Below, piece after piece: positions 1 through 7,869 of a stretch of 54,048 nt of DNA. Both the position numbers and the translations under genes were made by a program. The stretch is from a bacterium HR15. Its GTDB lineage: Bacteria; Armatimonadota; Fimbriimonadia; Fimbriimonadales; GBS-DC. The notes beneath the pieces are model-generated. The model searched no databases, was not told the origin of the DNA, and saw only the letters and a program-made list of their open reading frames with translations. Location of the stretch: positions 1 to 54,048 of the forward strand of contig BEHR01000025.1 in the NCBI GenBank assembly GCA_002898555.1, written 5' to 3'. Numbering within the stretch: the stretch's first letter is position 1; each line of letters begins with the position of its first letter.

Positions 1-406
1 GTCCAAAGGGACAGCCCCTGCGCAGGGGATTGAAACCCACGTGGCCCGCGGAGCTTGGAAAGATCCGGTCCAAAGGGACAGCCCCTGCGCAGGGGATTGA
101 AACTGGACGAGCCAGGCGTCTGCCCGCTCGCCATCGTCGGCTACCCTATAGTCCAAAGGGACAGCCCCTGCGCAGGGGATTGAAACATGGACGAGCCAAG
201 CGTCCACCGCCTCTCCGTCGGTCCAAAGGGACAGCCCCTGCGCAGGGGATTGAAACGCTGGCCCCATGTCGGGGTCGAGGGGCACCTCGACCCCTCCGTC
301 CAAAGGGACAGCCCCTGCGCAGGGGATTGAAACAGACACAGACAGTCTCCTTCGCCATTTCCAAAGGTTCGTCCAAAGGGACAGCCCCTGCGCAGGGGAT
401 TGAAAC
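1..406 (+). CRISPR. CRISPR array, leader-distal end, six repeats and five spacers
   Basis: Six identical 36-bp repeats lie at 1-36, 68-103, 151-186, 221-256, 298-333 and 371-406. Each begins GTCCAAAGGG, has a perfect 14-bp palindrome CCCCTGCGCAGGGG in the middle and ends ATTGAAAC. The five spacers are 31, 47, 34, 41 and 37 bp, an unusually wide spread. The ATTGAAAC end normally marks the 3' side of the repeat, so transcription should run left to right, with the leader and newest spacers beyond the left edge of the window. The last repeat is not degenerate. No cas gene is present in the window, so the type cannot be assigned; the repeat style fits type I or III systems. Confidence 0.97.
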
Positions 407-427
407 AGTATCCCCTTCAGGTATACT
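400..427 (+). promoter_or_regulatory. Putative promoter using the last CRISPR repeat as -35
   Basis: TTGAAA at 400-405, inside the 3' end of the last CRISPR repeat, is followed after 16 bp by TATACT at 422-427. A strong ribosome site (AAGGAGG, 432-438) and the ATG of the Uma2 gene at 446 follow. The pairing is inferred from sequence only. Confidence 0.45.
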
Positions 428-445
428 CTGCAAGGAGGTGAGCCG

Positions 446-1144
446 ATGAGCCAGACCGCTGCTCAAGCAAAGCCCGTGATCGAGTACCCCAGCACGGATG
501 GTGAACCAATGGCGCAGAACACTCGACAGTACCGCTGGATTGTGACGATCCAGGGGGGACTGGCTGCTATGTTTCTTGATCGTCCCGATGTGTTCGTAGC
601 AGGCGACCTCTTCTGGTATCCCATCGAAGGCGATAACAGGACGCGCGTTGCCCCTGATGTGATGGTTGTCTTCGGCAGACCGAAGGGCGACCGCGACTCG
701 TACAAACAGTGGGAAGAGGGAAACATCCCGCCTCAGGTGGTGTTTGAAATCGCTTCGCCCAGCAACACGCCCAGCGAATGGATTAGCAAGACCCTTTTTT
801 ACGAGCGGTTCGGCGTGCAGGAGTTCTACATCTATGACCCCGATACGGGCGAGTTGCAGGGTTATGTCCGCGGCGAGGATGGGCACTTGATGCCTGTACC
901 GGAAATGCGCGGCTGGGTCAGCCCCCTGTTAGGCGTTCGTTTCGACCTGGAAGGTACTGAACTGGTGCTAACCACACCCGATGGCAAGCGGTTCCAGCCA
1001 TATGAAGAGTTAGCGGCCGCGTTGGAACATGCCCAACAGCTGGTGGAGCGGGAGCGTCAGCGTGCCGAAGCCGAGCGTCAGCGTGCCGAGCAGCTGGCGC
1101 AGAAGCTGCGCGAACTGGGCGTGGAGCCGAATGAAATAGATTAA
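446..1144 (+). CDS. Uma2 family endonuclease-like protein (DUF820)
   Basis: A 232-residue protein of the Uma2/DUF820 family, which has a PD-(D/E)XK nuclease-like fold. Candidate active-site residues are D71 in APDVMVVFG, E101 in VVFEIASPS and K115 in WISKTLFYE, followed by the family signature around FYIYDPDTG (127-135). Residues about 190-225 form a charged coiled coil (repeated ERQRAEAERQRAEQ), common at the C-terminus of this family. The ATG at 446 has AAGGAGG 8 nt upstream. The gene starts 40 bp after the CRISPR array and lies 3 bp before the next gene. The biological role of Uma2 proteins is not established; they are expanded in cyanobacteria and some thermophiles. Nothing here shows that it belongs to the CRISPR system. 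Confidence 0.88.
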   Translation: MSQTAAQAKPVIEYPSTDGEPMAQNTRQYRWIVTIQGGLAAMFLDRPDVFVAGDLFWYPIEGDNRTRVAPDVMVVFGRPKGDRDSYKQWEEGNIPPQVVFEIASPSNTPSEWISKTLFYERFGVQEFYIYDPDTGELQGYVRGEDGHLMPVPEMRGWVSPLLGVRFDLEGTELVLTTPDGKRFQPYEELAAALEHAQQLVERERQRAEAERQRAEQLAQKLRELGVEPNEID

Positions 1145-1147
1145 GCG

Positions 1148-2686
1148 ATGGAGACGGCATTCGAACGGGAGCTGGAAGTGCTGGTACGGGCACGCTACCC
1201 TCTGCTCTATGTGCTGACCTCCGAGGAGCGTCGCGCCGAGGAGTTGGTGCGTTTGGTGGCGAATCGGGTGCAGAAACGGCTGCATGTCTGGACCCTTACG
1301 CGCGGCTACGAACCTCCATTACCCGCGCCTGCGGAAAGCGAACGGCGCGACCGACTCACGCCCGATATCGAGGCACTGATGACGCTCTTTCGTCCCTACG
1401 AGAACGCGATTCTCCTGCTGAAAGACTTTCATCCCTATCTGGGGGATTCGCGCGTGATTCGGCTGCTGCGCGACCTCTCACCGCGCCTTCACTCATCGGG
1501 ACGCACACTTATCGTGATCAGCCCTGTGCTGAAACTGCCCCCTGAGCTGGAAAAGGAGATGACCGTGCTGGAGATGCCCTTGCCCACACGCGAGGAAATT
1601 GCGCATAAGTTGCGCGAGATCCTGCTGATGTTGCGCGATAAGCCCGGCGTGGCGACCGAGGTGCCGCCCGATGCGTTCGAAGAGCTGGTACAAGCCGCTC
1701 AAGGACTCACGATGGAGGAGATCGAAAATGTGTGTGCGCGCTCCGTCATCGAGCATCGCCAGCTGAAGGCGGAAGTGATTCTCACCGAGAAGCAGCAAAT
1801 CGTGCGCAAGTCGGGCGTGCTGGAATACTATGCAGCGCAGGAGCGCATAGAGGACATCGGCGGGCTGGATGTGCTAAAAGAGTGGCTACGCAAGCGACGC
1901 GCAGCTTTTTCGGAACAGGCACGCGCATTTGGGCTACCCACCCCGAAAGGCGTGCTCCTGCTCGGCGTGCAAGGCTGCGGCAAGAGCCTCACAGCAAAAG
2001 CGATTGCCAATCTCTGGAATCTGCCGATGCTGCGCCTCGATGTGGGGCGCGTGTTTGGCAGCCTGGTGGGCGCATCGGAGGCGAATATGCGCCTTGCGAT
2101 TCGCACCGCCGAAGCCGTTGCACCCTGCATCCTCTGGATCGATGAGTTAGAAAAGGGTTTTTCAGGGGTGCAAAGCTCCGGTATGTCGGATGCAGGCACA
2201 ACGGCGCGCGTATTCGCCACCTTCCTCACATGGATGCAGGAGAAGAAATCGCCCGTGTTCGTCGTGGCAACCGCGAACGAGGTCTCGCTGCTGCCGCCTG
2301 AACTGCTGCGCAAAGGGCGGTTCGACGAGATCTTCTTTTTAGACCTGCCGAACGAAAGCGAGCGTGAACAGATTTTTGCGATTCACCTGCGTAAGCGCAA
2401 GCGCGATCCGGCGCAATTCAACCTCAAGAAGTTGGCACGAGCCACAGAAGGCTTCTCCGGGGCGGAAATCGAGCAAGTGATTCTTGGCGCGCTGTTTAAT
2501 GCTTTTGACGCAGGACGCGACCTGACGATGGATGACTTGCTCGGCGAGATTAAGTCGGTCGTGCCCCTCTCGGTGATGATGCGCGAGGAGATTGACGAAC
2601 TGCGCACATGGGCACAGCTGCGCGCTCGCCCTGCCAGCAGCCCTAACCATCTCCGCAAGACCCCCAAAAAGCCCCCTACCCCTTGA
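1148..2686 (+). CDS. Ycf46-like AAA family ATPase
   Basis: A 512-residue protein with the architecture of cyanobacterial and plastid Ycf46. The N-terminal half (about 1-220) resembles a degenerate AAA module with no Walker A. The C-terminal half is a classical AAA ATPase with Walker A GVQGCGKS (273-280), Walker [12 protein letters not shown] (327-337), a second-region-of-homology segment near [11 protein letters not shown] and a helical lid. It probably acts as a cytoplasmic ring ATPase that remodels proteins; Ycf46 has been linked to photosynthesis and carbon uptake in cyanobacteria, but the substrate here is unknown. It follows the Uma2 gene by 3 bp, so they are probably co-transcribed. Its stop codon lies inside the -35 hexamer of the next promoter. 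Confidence 0.88.
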   Translation: METAFERELEVLVRARYPLLYVLTSEERRAEELVRLVANRVQKRLHVWTLTRGYEPPLPAPAESERRDRLTPDIEALMTLFRPYENAILLLKDFHPYLGDSRVIRLLRDLSPRLHSSGRTLIVISPVLKLPPELEKEMTVLEMPLPTREEIAHKLREILLMLRDKPGVATEVPPDAFEELVQAAQGLTMEEIENVCARSVIEHRQLKAEVILTEKQQIVRKSGVLEYYAAQERIEDIGGLDVLKEWLRKRRAAFSEQARAFGLPTPKGVLLLGVQGCGKSLTAKAIANLWNLPMLRLDVGRVFGSLVGASEANMRLAIRTAEAVAPCILWIDELEKGFSGVQSSGMSDAGTTARVFATFLTWMQEKKSPVFVVATANEVSLLPPELLRKGRFDEIFFLDLPNESEREQIFAIHLRKRKRDPAQFNLKKLARATEGFSGAEIEQVILGALFNAFDAGRDLTMDDLLGEIKSVVPLSVMMREEIDELRTWAQLRARPASSPNHLRKTPKKPPTP

Positions 2687-2711
2687 CAAAGGGGGGGGGA
2701 TATGCTATAAT
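2683..2711 (+). promoter_or_regulatory. Perfect consensus sigma-70 type promoter
   Basis: TTGACA (2683-2688) and TATAAT (2706-2711) are exactly 17 bp apart, with an extended -10 TGC just before TATAAT. The -35 overlaps the stop codon of the upstream ATPase gene (2684-2686). It drives the small exported protein at 2757. Confidence 0.9.
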
Positions 2712-2756
2712 TTACTTAGTGGGAATCATCCCACAGTGGAAGGAGGGTATGCAACG

Positions 2757-3269
2757 ATGCGTAGAGTAGCTTGGCTTGGTGCGTTGATGGTGCTGACCAG
2801 CGCGTTTGCGTTGGCGCAGACTTTTACCGTACGCGGTGCTTTTGGCGCTGGCGCTGCTGGCGCCCCCGACTCGGATCAGCCAAACGCCTTCTTCTCGTTT
2901 GGCGTTGCTAAGATCAGCTACGGTGATCGCTCCTGGCAAGGAGGCTGGTTCAGCCTAACTACTCGCCAGGATAGCCAACTTGTCTCGCTGGTTATGTTCC
3001 GCCTCGAAGAGCTGAGCGTCGATACGGCAGCGCATACGGCGAGCTTCAGCGGTCAGGCGATTTTGACAGTTCGCACGCGCACGGGCTTTGAGCGGGTACG
3101 CGGCACGGTGCAGGTCAGCGTTGCCGATAACCGCTCGCGTGACGGCAGCGGCGATCCTGACACGCTGGAAGTGACCTTCGTGGACCAGGATGGCAACACG
3201 GTGTTCAGCTATTCGGGTGAGGTGAAGCGCGGCGATATTGCCGTGTTTGAGTTCTCGCGCGGACGCTGA
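2757..3269 (+). CDS. Small exported protein of unknown function
   Basis: A 170-residue protein. The ATG at 2757 is chosen because AAGGAGGG lies 9 nt upstream and the residues that follow form a clean signal peptide: MRR, a hydrophobic stretch (VAWLGALMVLTSAFA), and an ALA-Q cleavage site near residue 20. The mature part is rich in beta-prone segments and polar residues with no motif I recognise. Post-complex-like segments (ISYGDRSWQGGWFSL; GTVQVSVADN) suggest a single beta-sandwich or barrel-like domain. It has its own perfect promoter and a following hairpin, so it is a monocistronic and probably highly expressed secreted or periplasmic protein. Function unknown. Confidence 0.82.
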   Translation: MRRVAWLGALMVLTSAFALAQTFTVRGAFGAGAAGAPDSDQPNAFFSFGVAKISYGDRSWQGGWFSLTTRQDSQLVSLVMFRLEELSVDTAAHTASFSGQAILTVRTRTGFERVRGTVQVSVADNRSRDGSGDPDTLEVTFVDQDGNTVFSYSGEVKRGDIAVFEFSRGR

Positions 3270-3293
3270 ACCCGTTGCTCTGTCGGATGTTTC

Positions 3294-3325
3294 AGCCGCC
3301 CATGGGGACATACCCGTGGGCGGCT
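3294..3325. terminator. Bidirectional hairpin terminator
   Basis: A 13-bp stem (AGCCGCCCATGGG paired with CCCGTGGGCGGCT, one G-T wobble) with a 6-nt loop sits between the stop codons of the convergent exported-protein gene and the alkyltransferase-like gene. TTTAAA follows on the plus side. Confidence 0.75.
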
Positions 3326-3631
3326 TTAAAGTTCCCACTGGCACTGTGCCATACAGACCCTGCCCGTATCATCGAAGGGCACGCCTTCAGATTCCAGGTA
3401 GGCACGCTGCAGCTGTGCCAGCATCGGGTCACGGCGGGCGATGCACAATGTGCCATCCGCGCCAACCACACGCCACCAGGGCACATCATCGGGCGCGAAC
3501 GCCATCCAGCGTCCCACCTGGCGTGCGGTGATAGGAGGCACCTGCTCGGCAATCTGCCCGTAGCTCACCACCCGCCCGGCAGGTACACGCCGCACCAGCG
3601 CATAGACCTGCTCCGCCGCCGAACGCGCCAT
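3326..3631 (-). CDS. Alkyltransferase-like (ATL/MGMT-family) DNA-binding protein
   Basis: A 101-residue protein that matches the C-terminal DNA-binding domain of O6-alkylguanine-DNA alkyltransferase: VPAGRVVSYGQIA at the start of the winged helix, a recognition helix around TARQVGRWM, then DVPWWRVVGADG. In true alkyltransferases the motif is PCHRV; here it is P51-W52-W53-R54-V55, so the alkyl-accepting cysteine is absent. The family is known to bind O6-alkylguanine lesions and flag them for nucleotide excision repair rather than repair them directly. The gene diverges from lpxD across 27 bp. AGGGAG lies just before the ATG. The N-terminal domain of MGMT is missing, as is normal for ATL proteins. 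Confidence 0.88.
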   Translation of the reverse strand: MARSAAEQVYALVRRVPAGRVVSYGQIAEQVPPITARQVGRWMAFAPDDVPWWRVVGADGTLCIARRDPMLAQLQRAYLESEGVPFDDTGRVCMAQCQWEL

Positions 3632-3644
3632 CTCCCTGAAAAGG

Positions 3645-3653
3645 TATTATACT
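3645..3653. promoter_or_regulatory. Overlapping divergent -10 elements
   Basis: The 27-bp gap between the divergent ATL and lpxD genes holds TATTATACT. The plus strand reads TATACT (3648-3653), 5 nt before the lpxD ATG. The minus strand reads TATAAT (3651 down to 3646), 14 nt before the ATL ATG. No good -35 is visible for either, and the lpxD transcript would be essentially leaderless. Confidence 0.55.
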
Positions 3654-3658
3654 GGCTG

Positions 3659-4681
3659 ATGGCGAGCTATCGGCTGGTGGAGTTGGCGGAATGGGTGCGC
3701 GGCGTGGTGCGGGGCGACCCGAACCTGACCATTACTGCCGTCGGAGGACTGCAGGATGTGCCTGCAGGTGGGCTCACTTTTGCCGAGGATGAGCGCAATC
3801 TGCGCCTTGCGCTTCAATCGCCCGCCGCTGCCATCCTTGTTCATCCGAGCCTGGTGGAGAATCTTCGCAGCGAGAAGAGCTTCCTGCTACATCCCCAGCC
3901 CCGACTGGCGTTTGCGCAGCTCCTCACGCTGTTCAGTCCGTTCCAACCCCCTGAGCCAGGCATCCATCCAACGGTCGTGATGGGCGAAGGGTGTGAGCTG
4001 GGCGATGAGGTCGCGCTCATGCCCTATGTGGTGCTGGGCAATCGGGTGCGCCTCGGACAGCGCGTGCGTGTCTATCCCTTCTGCTATATTGGCGACGAAG
4101 CGGAAATTGGCGACGACACCGTGCTTTATCCCCATGTGGTGGTCATGCCCCGCGTGCAGATTGGACAACGGGTGATCATCCATCCAGGTGCCATTATCGG
4201 TGGCGATGGGTTCGGCTATGTGCAACACGAGGGCAGCCATTATAAAATCCCACAAATTGGCACCGTTGTCATCGAGGATGATGTGGAGATCGGTTGCAAC
4301 ACCTGCATCGACCGTGCCACAACGGGCGAGACGCGCATCGGCAAGGGCACGAAAATCGACAATCTGGTGCAAGTGGCGCATAATGTGCAGGTGGGCGAGC
4401 ATTGCTTGCTGGTTTCGCAGGTTGGCATCGCGGGCAGCACCGTTTTGGAGGAACGGGTGGTGTTGGCAGGACAGGTGGGCGTGAAAGACCATGTGCGTAT
4501 CGGGCGTGGCGCGGTGGTGGGTGCGCAAGGTGGCGTGTCCAAAAACCTGCCCCCCGGCGGCGTCTATTGGGGCACACCTGCCATTCCCCACCGTGAATGG
4601 CTGCAGATATTAGCGCACCTCTACAAACTGCCCGAGCTGGTCAAACGCTTGGAGGAGCTGGAAAAGCATCTCAAAAGATGA
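3659..4681 (+). CDS. lpxD: UDP-3-O-acylglucosamine N-acyltransferase
   Basis: Third enzyme of lipid A synthesis: it transfers a 3-hydroxyacyl chain from acyl-ACP to UDP-3-O-acyl-glucosamine in the cytoplasm. The 340 residues match the family length (E. coli 341). Residues 1-98 form the uridine-binding domain, about 102-310 a left-handed beta-helix of hexapeptide repeats, and the last 30 residues a C-terminal helix (LYKLPELVKRLEELEKHL). H241 in VQVAHNVQVG is the expected catalytic histidine. A longer open frame begins at 3275, but it runs over the ATL gene and adds non-homologous sequence, so ATG 3659 is used. There is no Shine-Dalgarno site; TATACT ends 5 nt upstream. With kdsB this indicates an LPS-bearing outer membrane. 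Confidence 0.95.
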   Translation: MASYRLVELAEWVRGVVRGDPNLTITAVGGLQDVPAGGLTFAEDERNLRLALQSPAAAILVHPSLVENLRSEKSFLLHPQPRLAFAQLLTLFSPFQPPEPGIHPTVVMGEGCELGDEVALMPYVVLGNRVRLGQRVRVYPFCYIGDEAEIGDDTVLYPHVVVMPRVQIGQRVIIHPGAIIGGDGFGYVQHEGSHYKIPQIGTVVIEDDVEIGCNTCIDRATTGETRIGKGTKIDNLVQVAHNVQVGEHCLLVSQVGIAGSTVLEERVVLAGQVGVKDHVRIGRGAVVGAQGGVSKNLPPGGVYWGTPAIPHREWLQILAHLYKLPELVKRLEELEKHLKR

Positions 4682-4744
4682 AGGTGGGGGGCGAACACTA
4701 AGGGAATGGGTAGCTGGCGGTGGAAAATAAGGCGGTTGATGGCG

Positions 4745-6661
4745 ATGGAGCCTCATGAAATTCTCATCCGCACGGCGCGCCTACTGCGCGAATGGCTCGC
4801 GCCCCTGCCCAAAGAACCCCCCGAAACAACATGGCAGCGACTCTGCCCTCAAGTTCGCATGGACGCATGGCTTACTCAGCTTATGACGCATTTACCCATC
4901 CACCCAACCGCCGTGCCACCGTCTGAGCGGGCACGCATTCTGAAGGAAGCTGATGACCTGCTGCAAGGCAATTGGCGATTGTTCGGGTATACGGTGCTGC
5001 TCGATAACCCACCCTGTTGGCATCGCAATTACTTGCTGGGCAAAGAATGGATGGATGCTCCAGCAAAAATCATTGACTATCGCCGCATCGATGTGGCGGG
5101 TGGGGTGAAGTATGTATGGGAGCTGGCACGCCATCAGCCCATTTTGAGACTGGCACAGGCATATGCGCTGACGGGTGAATCGCGTTATGCCGAGACCTGC
5201 CTACGCTGGTGGCTCGATTACCTTGAGCGCAACCCACGCGGCTGGGGCATCCACTGGACAAGCGCATTAGAGCATGCGATTCGGGTGTTTGTGTGGCTGT
5301 ATACGCTGCGATTGCTCGCCTCCTCGGCTCAGGGCGCGTGGGATAGCCTGCGTACCGAGGGAGCCAGGTTGCTCGGTGCCATTCTCCAGCACGGGGAATA
5401 TATCGAACGCCATCTGTCGCCCGGCTCCTCTGCCAACAACCACTTGATTGGCGAGGCGGCGGCGTTAGCGTTCGCAGGGAGCCTCTTGCCCGATTGCCCC
5501 CTTACCCGACGATGGAGGCACACAGGCTACACGCTCTTAGAACGCGAAGCCCTCCGCCAGTTCTACCCCGATGGGGTAAACGCTGAACAAGCCTTTGGCT
5601 ACCTGCCTTTCGTGTGGGAGTTCTATCTCCATGCCTATCGCCTGCATCCGATGCCAACAACCGTAGCGGAGCGGTTGATCAAAAGTATTGAGTTTGTGCG
5701 GAATGTGATAGATGCTTCGGGCTATGTGCCCCAGGTGGGCGATGAGGACGACGGCACGGTGGTCCCGCTCTGGAGCGAGGGTGGCAATCGGCATAGGGTG
5801 GTGGGGCGTGCGCTCGCGATGATGCTCGACTGCGAGCCGCCTCCCGCCTTCAGCGAGGTGGACGATACGCTGTGCCTTTGGCTTTCTGGGACGCCTGCGC
5901 CCACAGGGTCGCGCCTGACCGAATCGCGCCTTTACCCGGAAGGTGGCTATGCCGTGCTGCACAAGGAACCCTGGCAAGTGCTGTTCGACGCGGGTCCGTT
6001 GGGGCTGGGTAACCTCGCCGCGCATGGGCATGCGGACGCACTCAGTGTATGGGCGTCTTTAGATGGCAAACCGTTCTTGATAGATGCGGGAACCTACGCG
6101 TATCACGAGGACCCTGAGTGGCGCAACTATTTTCGCGGTACATCCGCGCACAACACGATTGCCCTCAACGGCGAAAACCAGTCGGGGATTCTGGGCCCCT
6201 TCCTGTGGGGAAGAAAAGCTTGGGCATACCTTTCGCAAACAGAGCTGACACACGACGCGGTGGTGGGGGAATTAGGCGACTATTTGCCCGAAGCGATGGT
6301 GGCACGCCGAGTGGAGCTTCACCGTCAACGGCTCCTGATCACCGATGTGATTGCCTCCTGCTTTGAGGGCGATTTCCCTGACTTTATGCGGAGCCTCCAC
6401 TGGCACTGGCACTTCCACCCCGACTGGCAGGTGGAGCTGACGGAGGAGGGTTGGCATATCCGCGATGGGGAGCGTGTTTGCCTACTGCGGGTGGAGGGCT
6501 TGCCGCCAAACGCGCAGACCCGCCTCTACCGGGGAGATGAGCGAACGAAACTCGGCTGGTACTCGCCCCGATTCGGGCATAAGCTGCCCTGCCACACATT
6601 GCAGGTCGTTGCGCCTGCATCCAAACTGAACATAGTACGGTGGGAATTCCAGAAGCAGTAG
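4745..6661 (+). CDS. Heparinase II/III family polysaccharide lyase-like protein
   Basis: About 638 residues. The N-terminal half is an alpha/alpha toroid of the alginate-lyase/heparinase type, with the family-typical SSANNHLIGEAAAL motif near residue 235. The C-terminal half is the heparinase II/III-like beta domain with GNLAAHGHADALSVWASLDG (candidate catalytic His region) and FRGTSAHNTIALNGENQ. Known members cleave uronic-acid polysaccharides by beta-elimination; many are linked to exopolysaccharide clusters. No signal peptide is obvious. Possible starts are 4706, 4739 and 4745; 4745 (MEPHEILIRTARLL) is preferred because AAGGCGG is 9 nt upstream and family members begin this way. Lies 63 bp after lpxD and 49 bp before purC. 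Substrate unknown. Confidence 0.85.
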   Translation: MEPHEILIRTARLLREWLAPLPKEPPETTWQRLCPQVRMDAWLTQLMTHLPIHPTAVPPSERARILKEADDLLQGNWRLFGYTVLLDNPPCWHRNYLLGKEWMDAPAKIIDYRRIDVAGGVKYVWELARHQPILRLAQAYALTGESRYAETCLRWWLDYLERNPRGWGIHWTSALEHAIRVFVWLYTLRLLASSAQGAWDSLRTEGARLLGAILQHGEYIERHLSPGSSANNHLIGEAAALAFAGSLLPDCPLTRRWRHTGYTLLEREALRQFYPDGVNAEQAFGYLPFVWEFYLHAYRLHPMPTTVAERLIKSIEFVRNVIDASGYVPQVGDEDDGTVVPLWSEGGNRHRVVGRALAMMLDCEPPPAFSEVDDTLCLWLSGTPAPTGSRLTESRLYPEGGYAVLHKEPWQVLFDAGPLGLGNLAAHGHADALSVWASLDGKPFLIDAGTYAYHEDPEWRNYFRGTSAHNTIALNGENQSGILGPFLWGRKAWAYLSQTELTHDAVVGELGDYLPEAMVARRVELHRQRLLITDVIASCFEGDFPDFMRSLHWHWHFHPDWQVELTEEGWHIRDGERVCLLRVEGLPPNAQTRLYRGDERTKLGWYSPRFGHKLPCHTLQVVAPASKLNIVRWEFQKQ

Positions 6662-6710
6662 GGAATTGGGTATGGATGCCAAATCTTCAACCTGTGCGAG
6701 GAGGGTACAT

Positions 6711-7640
6711 ATGGATATGACCGTTATGGAGACTCAATTGCCGCTGCCCTTGCATGCACGGGGCAAAGTGCGAGACACCTATCGGTTGGACCATGCGCTC
6801 CTGATGATTACCACGGACCGCCTCTCCGCGTTCGATGTGGTACTGCCGACCCCCATTCCCGACAAGGGGCGCGTGTTGACGGGTTTGAGCGCGTTCTGGT
6901 TCCGTCGCTTCGAATCGTGGATGCCCCATCATCTGATCAGCACCGAATGGGATGCTATCGCGGAGGCACTGCGAAACGCGGGTATCGCCGAACCAGAGGC
7001 GTATCGCTCCCTGCTTGAAGGGCGCACGATGTTGGTCAAACGGGCACAGCCGTTCCCGGTGGAGTGCGTGGTACGCGGCTATCTCGCCGGCTCACTCTGG
7101 AAGGAGTATGTGGATACGGGTGGTACAACCAGCAGCGCATCCATTGAGTTGCACGGCATCCGCTTGCCAAGCGGGCTGCGCGAGTCGGACCGCCTGCCCG
7201 AACCCATTTTTACCCCCGCAACCAAAGCGCAGGTGGGACACGACGAAAACATCTCCTTTGAGCAAGTGGTCACCATGATTGGCGAGGAGTATGCGCATCG
7301 CCTGCGCGAGCTGAGCCTGCGCCTCTATCTGGAAGCAGTGGAGTACGCCTTGCCACGCGGTATAATCATTGCCGACACCAAGTTCGAGTTCGGACTGGAC
7401 AGCGAGGGACATATCTTACTCATCGATGAGGTGCTCACCCCCGATTCCTCGCGCTTCTGGGACGCGACGCTCTATCAGCCCGGTCGTTCCCAGCCGAGTT
7501 ATGACAAGCAGTTCGTGCGCGACTATCTCGAATCGATAGGCTGGAACAAGCAGCCACCTGCTCCACCGCTTCCGCCCGAAGTGGTGCAAAAAACCGCCGA
7601 AAAGTATCGTGAGGCATATCGGCGGTTGATTGCAGCGTAA
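6711..7640 (+). CDS. purC: Phosphoribosylaminoimidazole-succinocarboxamide synthase
   Basis: SAICAR synthetase of purine biosynthesis, which joins CAIR and aspartate using ATP. The 309-residue protein has the N-terminal ATP-binding segment [55 protein letters not shown], and the C-terminal [26 protein letters not shown] block. It belongs to the longer (about 300 aa) yeast-like/Bacteroidota-like form. The start at 6711 has AGGAGGG 5 nt upstream; an upstream in-frame ATG at 6672 lacks a site. The purine gene purA is 33 kb away, so purine genes are scattered here. Confidence 0.95.
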   Translation: [309 protein letters not shown]

Positions 7641-7869
7641 ATGACAAGTAGCGACTGGAATCGAGGGCGTTCGAAAACTGTTTCATAAACCTCTCTGGCT
7701 CCCTCCTGGGAGTCAGAGGGAGCCTCTTGTTGCTTTGCGAGTGCCCCCGCGCAGCAGGGGCATTTGCAAAGAAGGCATGCGGACATAAAAAACCTACCCC
7801 GTCAACCCCTATATATCGGAAATTTCGGGGAGTTTTGCCCAAATCTGGGGGTTTGTGGGGCAAAACCCC
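7641..7869. other. Non-coding region with three strong hairpins before the dcw promoter
   Basis: No gene is visible. Three inverted repeats are present: 7697-7724 (9-bp perfect stem GGCTCCCTC/GAGGGAGCC followed by TCTTGTT, a plausible purC terminator); 7733-7771 (15-bp stem with two G-T wobbles, CTTTGCGAGTGCCCC against GGGGCATTTGCAAAG); and 7832-7866 (9-bp perfect stem GTTTTGCCC/GGGCAAAAC) ending 3 bp before the dcw -35 hexamer. A copy of the GAGGG(T/C)GTTCGAAAA motif lies at 7663-7678. Confidence 0.7.
7697..7731 (+). terminator. Probable purC terminator
   Basis: A perfect 9-bp stem (7697-7705 with 7716-7724) and 10-nt loop, followed by TCTTGTT. It lies 57 bp after the purC stop. The T-rich tail is weak. 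Confidence 0.55.

Noticed and set aside
30-449. Open frame through the CRISPR array on the plus strand
   Set aside because: Its protein repeats the translated CRISPR repeat (SKGTAPAQGIET) and is an artefact of 36-bp units.
146-886. Long minus-strand frame over the array and the Uma2 gene
   Set aside because: It runs antisense to the clearly homologous Uma2 gene and includes translated CRISPR repeats.
3275-3658. N-terminal extension of lpxD
   Set aside because: It lies over the convincing ATL gene on the other strand and has no LpxD similarity.
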